Shown: positions 7,603-15,652 of the stretch, one piece after another | Layout: each line of letters begins with the position of its first letter | Numbering within the stretch: the stretch's first letter is position 1 | Assembly (NCBI GenBank): GCA_910585285.1 | Contig: CAJUDL010000047.1 | Coordinates: 1 to 26,433, forward strand | Direction: 5' to 3' | DNA: 26,433 nucleotides | Source: an uncultured Muribaculaceae bacterium | GTDB lineage: Bacteria; Bacteroidota; Bacteroidia; Bacteroidales; Muribaculaceae | Notes under the pieces: model-generated | What the model saw: only the letters and a program-made list of their open reading frames with translations | Database searches by the model: none | Told to the model about the DNA's origin: nothing | Translations under genes and position numbers: made by a program

Positions 7603-8319
7603 TCAGAGACGACTTTCGTCTTGATAAGAATAAAAACCGGATGCCGTGACAATCACATGATCAAGAAAACGGATATCCATTGAAGCACATCCTTCGCGCA
7701 TTTTGCGCGTAATCTGATCATCTTGTGCACTCGGTCGCAGATTGCCGGAAGGATGATTATGACACAACACTATCCCTTCAGCATCGCGCATTAACGCCTC
7801 TTTCAAAATCTTCTTGAGATCGAACACGGAAGCGACAGAACTCCCCTGCGTGATCATCTGCATTGAGACAATCTCATTGCGGCGGTTTAGATATAACGCC
7901 CAGATCTCTTCATGAGAAAGATTCCCGATTTCATGACGCATAACATCGTAAATATCTTGCGAACGGGTGATTTGAATCCGGTTGCCGACAGTCTCCTTAC
8001 AATAGCGTCTGATAAGTTCCATTACCGCCTCAATCTGCAATGCCTTCGTAGTGCCGATACCTTTCACTTTCATGAAACGCGCACGCTCCATTCTCTCAAG
8101 GTTGAAAAGCTTGCCGTCACATGCTCGCATAAGATCGCGACACATATCGGTTATCGGTTTTCCGGGAAGCCCTGTTCTAAGAATGAGCGCCCACAGATCT
8201 GCTGTAGGAAGAACCTTACAACCATATTTGAGCGCACGTTCCCTTGGCTGATCATCCGGATCCATATCCTTAACAGTCATGGATCTCGATTCATCGCGCA
8301 GCAGGTCAAAGTCCTTCAT
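7603..8319 (-). CDS. radC: RadC family JAB/MPN metalloprotein
   Basis: A 238-aa RadC (UPF0758) protein. The N-terminal half holds a helix-hairpin-helix-like segment (KVKGIGTTKALQIEA near 84-98). The C-terminal JAB/MPN domain shows the zinc motif HNHPSG (187-192) with Ser197 and Asp200, and the preceding Glu138. Despite the name, a role in DNA repair is not established; the fold suggests a peptidase- or nuclease-like activity. The start overlaps the last 14 bases of the glycosyltransferase gene, so it is the third gene of an efp-GT2-radC unit. It converges with the GH3 gene with a one-base gap and no terminator hairpin between them. Confidence 0.93.
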   Translation of the reverse strand: MKDFDLLRDESRSMTVKDMDPDDQPRERALKYGCKVLPTADLWALILRTGLPGKPITDMCRDLMRACDGKLFNLERMERARFMKVKGIGTTKALQIEAVMELIRRYCKETVGNRIQITRSQDIYDVMRHEIGNLSHEEIWALYLNRRNEIVSMQMITQGSSVASVFDLKKILKEALMRDAEGIVLCHNHPSGNLRPSAQDDQITRKMREGCASMDIRFLDHVIVTASGFYSYQDESRL

Positions 8320-9325
8320 TGCTCCCTTTCCTTATCTCAACCTCTTTCGCAACATCACGTCCCTTCCCGAGGATGATTTTAGACACATACGCTTTGATAA
8401 ACCCGGTGCCATAACCGGTCAGCTGAACCATAGCTGCGCCAACACCCATTGTGGCGATTTTAAGACTTCTCGTTGCCATAATTCCTCCAATCCATAATGC
8501 CAGTATGTAGAGAAGCAACGGCAACAACAGCCATTTGCAGAAAAAGGAACCTATTATCAAGGCAACAGCACCCATAGTGAATACCGCAGGGAGCCAATGC
8601 ACAAGTTTCATTGAACCCGGATAAAGAAGTTCAAGCGTGATCCGCGACATTCCGAACACATGCACCTGCTTCCAGAATTTCTTCATATCCACCCTTCGCT
8701 TATGATAAACATAAACGTCCGGATACAATGCTATGCTGAATCCGGCATTACGTATCCTGGTGCTCATATCAATATCTTCGCTGAACATCTCTCGGAATCC
8801 ACCCACTCTATCATAAACCTCTCGGGAAAATCCCATATTGAATGTGCGTGGAGTGAATTTTTCCATTGAAACTTTCCCTCCCCGTATACCTCCGGTGGTC
8901 AGAAAGGCTGTCATGGCATAGTTGATGGCTTTCTGTGTGTCGGTGAAAGAATCGTGAGCCGCATCCGGACCGCCGAAACAATCAACCGGATTTTCGGCAA
9001 GACTCTTGCGCAGCTCCGCGATATATCCGGGGGGTAAAATACAGTCGGAGTCGACAAAGACAAAAAAGTCTCCGTCGGCTCCGGCTATGCCATAGTTGCG
9101 GGCGATGCTTCGCCCTTCATTTGATTTCTGATAATACTTAAGCCTTAGGCCTTCCGGTCCTTTGCCATCGGGCAGCGCAGGCTGCGTGGAGCCATCCTCA
9201 ACAAGAATTATCTCAAAACCTTTATCGGTCTGGCTCTCGAGACTCCGGAGCAGATCCGCAACTTCATCACGTCGGTTATAAACCGGCACAACGATGGAAA
9301 ACAAAATCTCCTTCGCCTCTTTCAT
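8306..9325 (-). CDS. Family 2 glycosyltransferase, membrane-anchored
   Basis: A 339-aa GT2 enzyme with a GT-A fold. Visible features: FSIVVPVYNRRDEV (9-22) starting the nucleotide-sugar domain, the ED pair at 43-44, the metal-binding DSD at 92-94, and EDIDMSTR (183-190) giving the catalytic base region. The C-terminal part has two hydrophobic segments (about 243-262 and 266-285), so the catalytic domain faces the cytoplasm at the inner membrane. Likely role: adding a sugar to a lipid-linked glycan or a surface polysaccharide; donor and acceptor cannot be read from sequence. It lies 18 bases after efp and overlaps radC by 14 bases, so it is co-transcribed with both. Confidence 0.9.
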   Translation of the reverse strand: MKEAKEILFSIVVPVYNRRDEVADLLRSLESQTDKGFEIILVEDGSTQPALPDGKGPEGLRLKYYQKSNEGRSIARNYGIAGADGDFFVFVDSDCILPPGYIAELRKSLAENPVDCFGGPDAAHDSFTDTQKAINYAMTAFLTTGGIRGGKVSMEKFTPRTFNMGFSREVYDRVGGFREMFSEDIDMSTRIRNAGFSIALYPDVYVYHKRRVDMKKFWKQVHVFGMSRITLELLYPGSMKLVHWLPAVFTMGAVALIIGSFFCKWLLLPLLLYILALWIGGIMATRSLKIATMGVGAAMVQLTGYGTGFIKAYVSKIILGKGRDVAKEVEIRKGSNEGL

Positions 9326-9343
9326 AAAGAAAATTTTTATTGA

Positions 9344-9910
9344 TTATGCCTTCACACGGCTAACATAGCTGCCGTCGCGGGTATCAACCTCGATCAACTC
9401 ACCTTCGTTGATAAAGAGAGGCACTTTAACAGTTGCGCCGGTCTCAACAGTAGCAGGCTTTAGGGTATTTGTAGCTGTATCGCCTTTAAGTCCGGGCTCT
9501 GTATATGTGATCTTAAGCACAGTCTTCATAGGCATCTCGGCATAAAGCACAGTGTTGGTGGAAGCATCGCTTACAACCTCCACGGTGTCGCCCTCCTTCA
9601 TATAGGGAGCGCCCGTCACGAGCTCTTTGCTGATTGGAATCTGCTCGAAAGTCTCGTTGTTCATGAAGATATCATCTTCGCCATCAGCATAGAGATACTG
9701 ATAGGGGCGGCGCTCTACGCGTACGTCCTCAAGTTTCTCACCGATGTTGAAGCGACGTTCGAGCACACGGCCGTCAACCACATCTTTAAGTTTTGTGCGC
9801 ATGAAAGTGTTTCCCTTACCGGGCTTTACGTGGAGAAACTCCACGCAGAAATAGAGACGGCCGTCGAGGCGGATGCAAGTGCCGTTCTTGATGTCCTGAG
9901 CGTTCATCAT
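9344..9910 (-). CDS. efp: Translation elongation factor P
   Basis: EF-P rescues ribosomes stalled at consecutive prolines. The 188-aa protein shows the three-domain layout with the tip loop HVKPGKGNTFMRTK (about 28-41); the Lys in PGKG is where the modified lysine sits in the E. coli-type protein. The C-terminal signature GELIEVDTRDGSYVSRV is present. The start MMNAQDIKNG offers two adjacent Met codons; either is possible. It is the first gene of a minus-strand unit with the GT2 and radC genes, and is divergent from rpmH. Which enzyme would modify the loop lysine cannot be told from this window. Confidence 0.96.
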   Translation of the reverse strand: MMNAQDIKNGTCIRLDGRLYFCVEFLHVKPGKGNTFMRTKLKDVVDGRVLERRFNIGEKLEDVRVERRPYQYLYADGEDDIFMNNETFEQIPISKELVTGAPYMKEGDTVEVVSDASTNTVLYAEMPMKTVLKITYTEPGLKGDTATNTLKPATVETGATVKVPLFINEGELIEVDTRDGSYVSRVKA

Positions 9911-9955
9911 AAGTTTAAAAGTCTTATTTTATATTTACTGAATTCTAATTCTTTG

Positions 9956-9963
9956 CAAAATTA
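9956..9963 (-). promoter_or_regulatory. Putative -7 element of the efp promoter
   Basis: On the minus strand this reads TAATTTTG followed by C, a match to TAnnTTTG, 46 bases before the efp start. A clear -33 TTTG is missing at the expected distance, so confidence is moderate. Confidence 0.45.
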
Positions 9964-10002
9964 GTAATTTTTTTTGACACTGGAATTTTTTGAGACTGAA
10001 AA

Positions 10003-10034
10003 TTTGGCTATTCAAAAATGATTAATTAATTTTG
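10003..10034 (+). promoter_or_regulatory. rpmH promoter (Bacteroidota consensus)
   Basis: TTTG at 10003-10006, exactly 20 bases, then TAATTTTG at 10027-10034: a full match to the Bacteroidota consensus. It predicts an RNA start near 10041 and a leader of about 48 bases before rpmH. Confidence 0.8.
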
Positions 10035-10088
10035 CACTCCGAATGCGAATTATACATTCTCTAAGAAAAAAATTAAAATTATCATAAA

Positions 10089-10244
10089 ATGAAAAGAACT
10101 TTTCAACCCTCCAACCGTCGCAGAGTCAACAAACATGGCTTCCGCGAGAGAATGGCTACCAAAGATGGCCGCAAGGTTTTGGCTCGTCGTCGCGCCAAAG
10201 GTCGCGCTTCACTCTCAGTATCCGACCACATCGCCGGCAAGTAA
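10089..10244 (+). CDS. rpmH: 50S ribosomal protein L34 (bL34)
   Basis: A 51-aa, very basic protein. It begins MKRTFQPSNRRRVNKHGFRE and continues RMATKDGRKVLARRRAKGR, which is the L34 signature; the short C-terminal tail SLSVSDHIAGK is longer than in E. coli (46 aa), as is common in Bacteroidota. It has its own consensus promoter and a strong terminator 30 bases downstream, so it is a single-gene unit. In many bacteria rpmH lies beside dnaA or rnpA; here it does not, which is usual for this phylum. Confidence 0.97.
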   Translation: MKRTFQPSNRRRVNKHGFRERMATKDGRKVLARRRAKGRASLSVSDHIAGK

Positions 10245-10273
10245 TCTTACGATTGTCGGGGAATGATTCCCAC

Positions 10274-10314
10274 AAAATCGGGGTGCAGTTCAAATGACCT
10301 GCACCCCGATTTTT
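10274..10314. terminator. Bidirectional terminator between rpmH and the response regulator
   Basis: AAAATCGGGGTGCAG (10274-10288) pairs with CTGCACCCCGATTTT (10299-10313), a 15-bp perfect stem with a 10-base loop. Flanking A and T runs give a U-tract in both directions, so it can end rpmH on the plus strand and the convergent response regulator on the minus strand. Confidence 0.88.
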
Positions 10315-10324
10315 ATCAATGTTA

Positions 10325-10963
10325 TTATTTATTGGAGGCAATTATACCTTGGCTGACCGCATTCATGATCAGCTCAGCCACATTACGAGCTTGAAGTTTG
10401 TCAAGGAGATGACGTCTATGTGTCTCTGCAGTGTTGGGAGATATGCCGAGTCGACGAGCTATCTCCTCAGTGGATTTGCCAGCCGAAAGCAACTGCAACA
10501 CCTCCAGCTCTTTGTTGGTGGGCGAATTATACCCCTCCACTATTCGGGCTATTGCCCTTGCACGGTTGCAGAAATATATGTCACCGCCTATGACCGATTT
10601 CACAGCAATACCAATTTCTTCTGCCTTCACGGATTTGAACAATATACCTTCAACACCAGCCTTGATATAGTCTTTGACATACCAAAGTTCTTCATGAATT
10701 GTATTTACAATAATTTTTATCTCCGGATGCTCAGCCCTAATGATCTTTAGCATTCCGAGCCCATCGATATCCGGCATCTCTATGTCAAGGATACACAAAT
10801 CATAGTGCCGGCGCGACATTCTTTCAATCGCTTCACACCCCCTTGTGACTGTCTCTATGGAAATTGCCTGACCGGCAAGCGCCTCTTCTACAATCAAGGC
10901 TATGCCTCTGACCACTACATCATGATCATCGACAATCAATATATTCAATTTTTCTTTATTCAT
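10325..10963 (-). CDS. LuxR/NarL-type response regulator
   Basis: A 212-aa two-component regulator. The receiver domain has the acidic pair D12-D13, phospho-acceptor D60 (in LCILDIEMPD), T88 and K110 (in ILFKSV). The C-terminal LuxR-type helix-turn-helix covers about residues 147-207, with GKSTEEIARRLGISPNTAETHRRHL as its core (cited in part). It follows the TPR histidine kinase gene on the same strand after 82 bases, so the two are almost certainly partners. Output genes cannot be seen from sequence; regulators of this group in Bacteroidales often respond to envelope or nutrient signals. It ends at the bidirectional terminator shared with rpmH. Confidence 0.93.
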   Translation of the reverse strand: MNKEKLNILIVDDHDVVVRGIALIVEEALAGQAISIETVTRGCEAIERMSRRHYDLCILDIEMPDIDGLGMLKIIRAEHPEIKIIVNTIHEELWYVKDYIKAGVEGILFKSVKAEEIGIAVKSVIGGDIYFCNRARAIARIVEGYNSPTNKELEVLQLLSAGKSTEEIARRLGISPNTAETHRRHLLDKLQARNVAELIMNAVSQGIIASNK

Positions 10964-11045
10964 TTACGGAATGTTTTTGACACCGCAAAATAAAGCAAAA
11001 GAATATTATTCCCGCTCATGGTTTTCCGTGATATGAAAAGATTAT

Positions 11046-12863
11046 TCAATCAGGTAATGTAATTTTCAGGATATTTTCTCCATTCTCCCTTCTGACCGCT
11101 ATTGCGGCTCCGATAGATTCCACACGTTTGGTAATACTGTCGATTCCTATTCCTCCTGATTTTTCAAACCGGATTTCCTCTCCATTGTCCAAAATCATGA
11201 AACTCCTGTCATGCATTCTGACAATGATACGGCTTGCATGGGAATGCCTGTTGATGTTGTCTACCCATTCCTGAGCAATCCGGTATAATTGAAACGAAAC
11301 ATCGGGTTCAACATTGAAGTCTTCCTCCCCGATCTGAATCTTACCATCGTTTCTCAATGAGAGGTCCTGCAACAATTGTTTCAGCGTCAGCCCCTCGAGC
11401 CTCGGGGGCATAAGAGAATGAGAGATTGAGCGCACCTCTGTACGCACATTGTCGATCATGCATACAATTTCATCTCTATCGGTTCGTGAAGACTGCATCA
11501 TCAATGCAATGCCGGAAAGGTCACTGCAAACACCATCGTGAAGCTCAGCTGCCAGACGCGCCCGCTCATTGTCTACAGCCTCAAGTTGGCTCCTGAGACT
11601 CTGCATTTCAAGAGATCTACGTAAACGCGATCTTCTCGACCGGAAATAGATTATCAAACCAAGGATTATTAAAAAAGCGCCAACACATGTGATTGCCATC
11701 CACATGCGCTGCCGCATTTTTTCAGTCTCCAACCGAGCAATCTGAAGCTCACGCTGCGCAGTGTCATATTTCACATCAAACTCGCTCAGCTGATTGTCAA
11801 TCTCAAGACCGTGGAGACTATCAGCAATAGCAATTGACCGCTCATAAGCTTCTCCCATTCGTTCGATATCGCCAAGTCCCTTATAATTTCGCGCCATACG
11901 TTGATAAAGCTTGTGAAAAGGCATAAATGTACCGGCACCCCGCATCGACAATATTTTATTCTGGATCTCAAGGCTCTCACGATAGCGTCCCATCGCCGAA
12001 AGCACAACATAACTCTCTTCAAGAAACCCCATGGATTCTACAGAAGCCTCCGGCACCTGCGACATCAACTTCTGCCCGCGTGATATATAATAATCCACAG
12101 AATCGCGCCTGCCGTCTTTATAATGCATGTCTATGATTGAGGCATAAGTCTTCAGAATGTAGCGCGGCAGTCCTCGTTTCTCGGAGATTGCCACCATCTC
12201 CCGTTCTATAGCGAGTCCCTCTCTTTTATCCCCCCGGAGATAAAGCACGATTCCCAATGTCTGCCCGGCATACATTATCGTCTCTATGTCTCCGCATCTT
12301 TTTGCAAGATCAAACGCGCGCGTGCCATATTTGACGGCCTCATCAAAACGCCCTTGATTTGCATAGAACACAGCTATTGACGTCAAGAGATAAGATGTTT
12401 CCGAGGGAGCATCAATCTTTTCGAGAAGCGCAAGTGACTGCTTATACATCATAAGTGCGGAATCCGGTTTTTCAGTGATACGATAGCAGATTCCCAGATC
12501 TGACAAGGCGCTTGCCCAGGTGAGTGTATCATTCGCCTTCCTGCCATATGCAATTGATCTGTGGAAAGCATCTTTTGCAGACTCATTATTGCCTAAGGCA
12601 AAATAGGCGTTGCCAAGCGTGTGATATAATTTTGCACGTTGAGCCACCGACAATCTTTCCTCATTTATGGAATCACACTGCCTGACGGCTGAATCAGGAT
12701 CCTTCTCAATAAATTCATTGGCAAGTTCTATGCGCTTGTCAATACTATCGGCAAAAGCACTGACAGCAATTACCATACTTAGGAAAACACCTCTCCGCAA
12801 CGCATCAATTTGATCGAACGCTCGGCACTTATATTTCACAAATTCTGATTCAGAAAGCCTCAT
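11046..12863 (-). CDS. Sensor histidine kinase with periplasmic TPR repeats (HisKA_3 type)
   Basis: A 605-aa NarL-family kinase. A hydrophobic segment (about 25-38, ending SAFA-DS) is a signal peptide or anchor; an alternative start at Met30 is too short for one, so I keep the first Met despite its long charged N-terminus. TPR-like helical repeats fill about 40-350. A coiled region and one membrane helix (about 388-406) follow. The dimerisation domain has phospho-acceptor His442 in ELHDGV, and the ATPase domain shows the N box near N536 and N538, DNG (559-561) and GGIGI (570-574). It partners the response regulator downstream. It starts 14 bases after the rsgA stop, so all three may be one transcript. 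Confidence 0.92.
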   Translation of the reverse strand: MRLSESEFVKYKCRAFDQIDALRRGVFLSMVIAVSAFADSIDKRIELANEFIEKDPDSAVRQCDSINEERLSVAQRAKLYHTLGNAYFALGNNESAKDAFHRSIAYGRKANDTLTWASALSDLGICYRITEKPDSALMMYKQSLALLEKIDAPSETSYLLTSIAVFYANQGRFDEAVKYGTRAFDLAKRCGDIETIMYAGQTLGIVLYLRGDKREGLAIEREMVAISEKRGLPRYILKTYASIIDMHYKDGRRDSVDYYISRGQKLMSQVPEASVESMGFLEESYVVLSAMGRYRESLEIQNKILSMRGAGTFMPFHKLYQRMARNYKGLGDIERMGEAYERSIAIADSLHGLEIDNQLSEFDVKYDTAQRELQIARLETEKMRQRMWMAITCVGAFLIILGLIIYFRSRRSRLRRSLEMQSLRSQLEAVDNERARLAAELHDGVCSDLSGIALMMQSSRTDRDEIVCMIDNVRTEVRSISHSLMPPRLEGLTLKQLLQDLSLRNDGKIQIGEEDFNVEPDVSFQLYRIAQEWVDNINRHSHASRIIVRMHDRSFMILDNGEEIRFEKSGGIGIDSITKRVESIGAAIAVRRENGENILKITLPD

Positions 12864-12877
12864 AATATCATGTCTTC

Positions 12878-13852
12878 TCAGTAGGGTTTGCGGTATTTGG
12901 TAGGATCGTTGAGTTCCTCAAGGATTGAAAGATATGAGGCATAACGGCTTTGGGAAATAAGACTCTCCTCTACTGCCGGAATCACCGCACATCCGGGCTC
13001 GCCCGTATGCTTGCAGTCTGAATACCGGCAATTTGCAGAAACGCGGAAAATTTCAGGAAAGAAATGCGACACCTCCTCCGGTTGGAAATCTATGGTACCG
13101 AATCCTTTCACACCGGGAATGTCGATAATCTCCCCTCCTCCGGGGATGGATATCATCTCCGAGAATGTAGTGGTGTGCATTCCGGTGTGATGAATATCAG
13201 ATATCTTACCTGTTTTCAGACCGGCACCGGGCACAAGAGCATTTATAAGCGATGATTTCCCTACACCGCTGTTTCCTGCCATCAGTGTGGTTTTCGTTTT
13301 CAACTCCTCCAATAGAGAGGGAAGTCCATCGCCTGTACGTGCCGACACTTCAAACACCGGATAACCAATTGAACGGTACAGACGAGCCACGAGCTCTCCG
13401 AGCTCTTTTTCCTCTTCGTCCCATAAATCTGTTTTGTTGAGAATCAACAAAGCGGGAACAGAGTATGCTTCCGCCGTAGCAAGAAAGCGGTCTATAAAAG
13501 TTGTAGGAGTCTGCGGATCGCGTAATGTAGCCACAAGTGCCGCACAGTCAAGATTTGCAGCGAGGATATGTGATTCCTTCGACAAATTAGAGGCACGCCT
13601 TATTATATAATTGCGACGCGGAGAAATCGCGGTGATGTAATCTGCATCATCGGCAGACTCAGTCACCGTTACACGATCGCCAACTGCTACCGGATTAGTA
13701 GTGCGGATGCCTTTGATCCTGAAATTCCCTTTCACCCTGCATGTAACGTCCTCTCCTGAATCAAGTCGCACCACATAAGAAGAACCCGTGTTCCTGACAA
13801 CAGTTCCTTCACCTTTTATTATATTGTTTTCTTCTTTTTTATTTGATTTCAT
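12878..13852 (-). CDS. rsgA: Ribosome small-subunit biogenesis GTPase RsgA
   Basis: A 324-aa circularly permuted GTPase that helps mature the 30S subunit. Order of motifs is permuted as expected: OB-fold N-terminal domain (about 14-75), G4 NKTD (139-142), G5-like SAR (170-172), G1 GNSGVGKS (193-200), G3 DIPG (244-247), then the zinc cluster C275-C280-H282-C288. The kinase gene follows after 14 bases. A TAATTTTG box on the minus strand (13857-13864) lies only 4 bases before the start codon, so it would give an almost leaderless message; its -33 element is poor, and the true promoter may lie further upstream. Confidence 0.96.
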   Translation of the reverse strand: MKSNKKEENNIIKGEGTVVRNTGSSYVVRLDSGEDVTCRVKGNFRIKGIRTTNPVAVGDRVTVTESADDADYITAISPRRNYIIRRASNLSKESHILAANLDCAALVATLRDPQTPTTFIDRFLATAEAYSVPALLILNKTDLWDEEEKELGELVARLYRSIGYPVFEVSARTGDGLPSLLEELKTKTTLMAGNSGVGKSSLINALVPGAGLKTGKISDIHHTGMHTTTFSEMISIPGGGEIIDIPGVKGFGTIDFQPEEVSHFFPEIFRVSANCRYSDCKHTGEPGCAVIPAVEESLISQSRYASYLSILEELNDPTKYRKPY

Positions 13853-13946
13853 AACACAAAATTAACTTATTTCTTAACAAATTTGGGCAATTAGTTGTTA
13901 AAAAGTTAGACAATTCGGTTAAAATACATATCAAAACTGCAATAAA

Positions 13947-13978
13947 TTTGGCAGTTTAATAAATTTTAGCCAACTTTG
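13947..13978 (+). promoter_or_regulatory. Putative promoter of the 68-aa winged-helix gene
   Basis: TTTG at 13947-13950, 20 bases, then CAACTTTG at 13971-13978, a near match to TTTG-N20-TAnnTTTG (one mismatch in the first base of the -7 box). It predicts an RNA start near 13985 and a leader of about 88 bases. Confidence 0.6.
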
Positions 13979-14009
13979 CAGTCGTAAAACACTAATAATT
14001 ATAATAGAA

Positions 14010-14051
14010 CTTGCCTACACTTATAAAAAATTATAAAAAAGTTTAGACAAG
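14010..14051 (+). promoter_or_regulatory. Leader hairpin with tandem AT repeat
   Basis: CTTGCCTACACTT (14010-14022) can pair with AAGTTTAGACAAG (14039-14051) at 11 of 13 positions. The region also holds two exact tandem copies of TTATAAAAAA (14021-14040). It sits between the predicted RNA start and the start codon at 14073. Confidence 0.35.
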
Positions 14052-14072
14052 CTCACAAAAGTTAGAGAAAAC

Positions 14073-14279
14073 ATGAACATTGAATCAATTGGAACATGGG
14101 CTGGTGAGGTTTACAAAGCGCTTGACTCATCAGACACACGCATGCTTGGATTAAAAGGCGTGAAGAAAGCCACCAAACTTAAAAAAGATGAAATCATGGC
14201 AGCCCTCGGCTGGCTCGGTCGCGAAGGCAAGATCGTTATTGCCCAGAACGATGAAGACATTGTCATCACTTTGGTGTAA
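14073..14279 (+). CDS. Small winged helix-turn-helix protein (PF10771/DUF2582 type)
   Basis: A 68-aa protein matching the small winged-helix family common in Bacteroidota. It consists almost entirely of one domain: helix 1 (GTWAGEVYKAL), a helix-turn-helix-like part (GVKKATKLKKDEIMAALGWL) and the wing (GKIVIAQNDEDIVITLV). The family's function is not established; a DNA- or RNA-binding role is inferred from the fold. It has its own promoter, a long structured leader and a very strong terminator, features often seen for abundant small proteins. It is divergent from rsgA. Confidence 0.85.
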   Translation: MNIESIGTWAGEVYKALDSSDTRMLGLKGVKKATKLKKDEIMAALGWLGREGKIVIAQNDEDIVITLV

Positions 14280-14284
14280 TCTTC

Positions 14285-14349
14285 AACACAATCTCATAAA
14301 AAATGAGCGGAGCTTTTTCAGCTCCGCTCATTTTTTATGAGATTGTGTT
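14285..14349. terminator. Bidirectional terminator with a perfect 30-bp stem
   Basis: Bases 14285-14314 are the exact reverse complement of 14320-14349, leaving a 5-base loop (TTTTC). The core AGCGGAGCT/AGCTCCGCT is flanked by A6/T6 tracts, so it works as a U-tract terminator both for the winged-helix gene and for the convergent TonB-domain gene, whose stop codon (14348-14350) overlaps the outer end of the repeat. Confidence 0.9.
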
Positions 14350-14794
14350 ATTTGCGGAAGGGAACAGACCAGACCACCCGCACGGGAACTGTCTGACCTT
14401 CATGTTTGCCGGGAGTCCATTCCGGCATCTTGCTCATTATTCTTATAGCCTCCTTATTCAGGGATGGTTCCACACCTTTGAGAATTGAGATATGAGTCAC
14501 TGTGCCATCTGCATTCACCACAAATGAACAAGTGACACGCCCCTGAATACCTTTCTTATAAGCCTCAGCGGGATAATGACGATTCTTGTTGATGAAAGCC
14601 ACAAGCTTTGCATCGCCGCCCGGAAACACCGGCTTCTGAGTTACATAGTCGTATTCATAGACTTCAAGGTATTCCTTGCATCCAGATGCTCCGTTGCCGG
14701 CTCGCACACGTGTAGTCTGCGCATTTGCCTGCTGGGAAACCAACATTGGGAAAAAACCAAGAATAAATAATATGTATAGATTGATTCGTGCCAT
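14348..14794 (-). CDS. Secreted TonB C-terminal-domain protein
   Basis: A 148-aa protein with a signal peptide (1-25, ending QQANA) and one TonB C-terminal domain (about 55-148). Typical sequences are PVFPGGDAKLVAFINKN, YPAEAYKKGIQGRVTCSF, VNADGTVTHISILKG, LNKEAIRIMSKMPEWTPG and VPVRVVWSVPF. It lacks the proline-rich spacer and transmembrane anchor of a full TonB, so it is a free periplasmic TonB-like domain, a form frequent in Bacteroidales. Its exact job is unknown. It has its own promoter (14832-14862) and shares the 30-bp terminator with the convergent winged-helix gene. Confidence 0.88.
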   Translation of the reverse strand: MARINLYILFILGFFPMLVSQQANAQTTRVRAGNGASGCKEYLEVYEYDYVTQKPVFPGGDAKLVAFINKNRHYPAEAYKKGIQGRVTCSFVVNADGTVTHISILKGVEPSLNKEAIRIMSKMPEWTPGKHEGQTVPVRVVWSVPFRK

Positions 14795-14831
14795 TCAGTT
14801 TAAGAAGCTGAAAATGTATTTTATTCGAATA

Positions 14832-14862
14832 CAAAATTAAAATGTTGAAGCGAATTTATCAA
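14832..14862 (-). promoter_or_regulatory. Promoter of the TonB-domain gene
   Basis: On the minus strand: TTG (14862-14860), 20 bases, then TAATTTTG (14839-14832). Spacing and -7 box match the Bacteroidota consensus. It gives a leader of about 30 bases. Confidence 0.65.
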
Positions 14863-14914
14863 CTCCCCGATGCTTAAATATAGTTAATATTGTTTAAACT
14901 GATTAACAGAGAAC

Positions 14915-15649
14915 TCACTTGCTGTTCTCGTAGTATTGGCGCAGTATTTTGCCATCGGGATATGAGCGCGAGATTTGCCAGCACTTGCCTACCATTTTTA
15001 GAGCTTCACTGTCACCGAAATAGTCGATATATTCAGTATAGTCATATACATTATAATTGATTGAACCGGTGGCGAACTTGCCTGATTCGTGAGCATCCCG
15101 GTCCGCTTCAGTTTTACCATCAAAAAGCGTAAAGAAGGCTTCAGCAAGTGGCTTGGCTATTGCAAGCGACTCCGGCGTGTTATGCACATATAACGCCAGT
15201 GCCATATTATGTAAAAGCGGTAGCGTGAAGGTTTTTATCTTTGGGAAAAGATAAAGAGCAGCCTCAGTATAGCTTAATTCCGTCAGTTGTTCGAGCAATG
15301 CCTGATTGACACAATATGGGTCACCAAGTTCGGCACCTTTGCGGAAGCTCCATTTGCAGGCTTTTTTCTCACCGGCAGCAGCCATGGAAAGACCAACACG
15401 CCGGTAATTGGCAGCAGTGGCAGTCTTTTCATCCAGTTCTGACCACATATGTTTTACAGCGGCTCCCTTATATTCCGTATCCAAGGCGGTCATCTCATTT
15501 AGAGCCTTCTTCCGCGCGTCGGCATCGGCGGCTGAATCATATTGGGCGGATAGTGCCTCCATACGGGTATAATAGTCAGTCTGCGCCGTTGCGGAAATCG
15601 GCAGTACAACAGCAGATATAAACAGTATGGAGTTTCTGATAGATTTCAT
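14915..15649 (-). CDS. Exported protein of unknown function, last gene of the caspase operon
   Basis: I do not recognise this 244-aa protein. It has a clear signal peptide (about 1-22, ending SATAQ). The mature part is mostly alpha-helical with short repeat-like pieces (AADADARKKALNEMTALD, GLSMAAAGEKKACKWSFRKGAELGDPYCVNQALLEQL), the last resembling Sel1/TPR repeats, so a helical-repeat binding protein is plausible. The C-terminal part contains a Tyr/Asp-rich stretch (NYNVYDYTEYIDYFGD). It starts 3 bases after the caspase stop and is therefore almost certainly translated with it; a role as partner, substrate or inhibitor of the caspase is an inference from position only. Confidence 0.75.
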   Translation of the reverse strand: MKSIRNSILFISAVVLPISATAQTDYYTRMEALSAQYDSAADADARKKALNEMTALDTEYKGAAVKHMWSELDEKTATAANYRRVGLSMAAAGEKKACKWSFRKGAELGDPYCVNQALLEQLTELSYTEAALYLFPKIKTFTLPLLHNMALALYVHNTPESLAIAKPLAEAFFTLFDGKTEADRDAHESGKFATGSINYNVYDYTEYIDYFGDSEALKMVGKCWQISRSYPDGKILRQYYENSK

Positions 15650-15652
15650 CTT

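Noticed and set aside
10156..10341. Antisense frame across rpmH containing two Cys pairs
   Set aside because: It lies opposite rpmH, whose L34 sequence, promoter and terminator are clear; the Cys pairs are chance.
13857..13864. TAATTTTG on the minus strand as the rsgA promoter
   Set aside because: It ends 4 bases from the start codon and lacks a proper -33 element; it would require a leaderless message, so it is not listed as a promoter.
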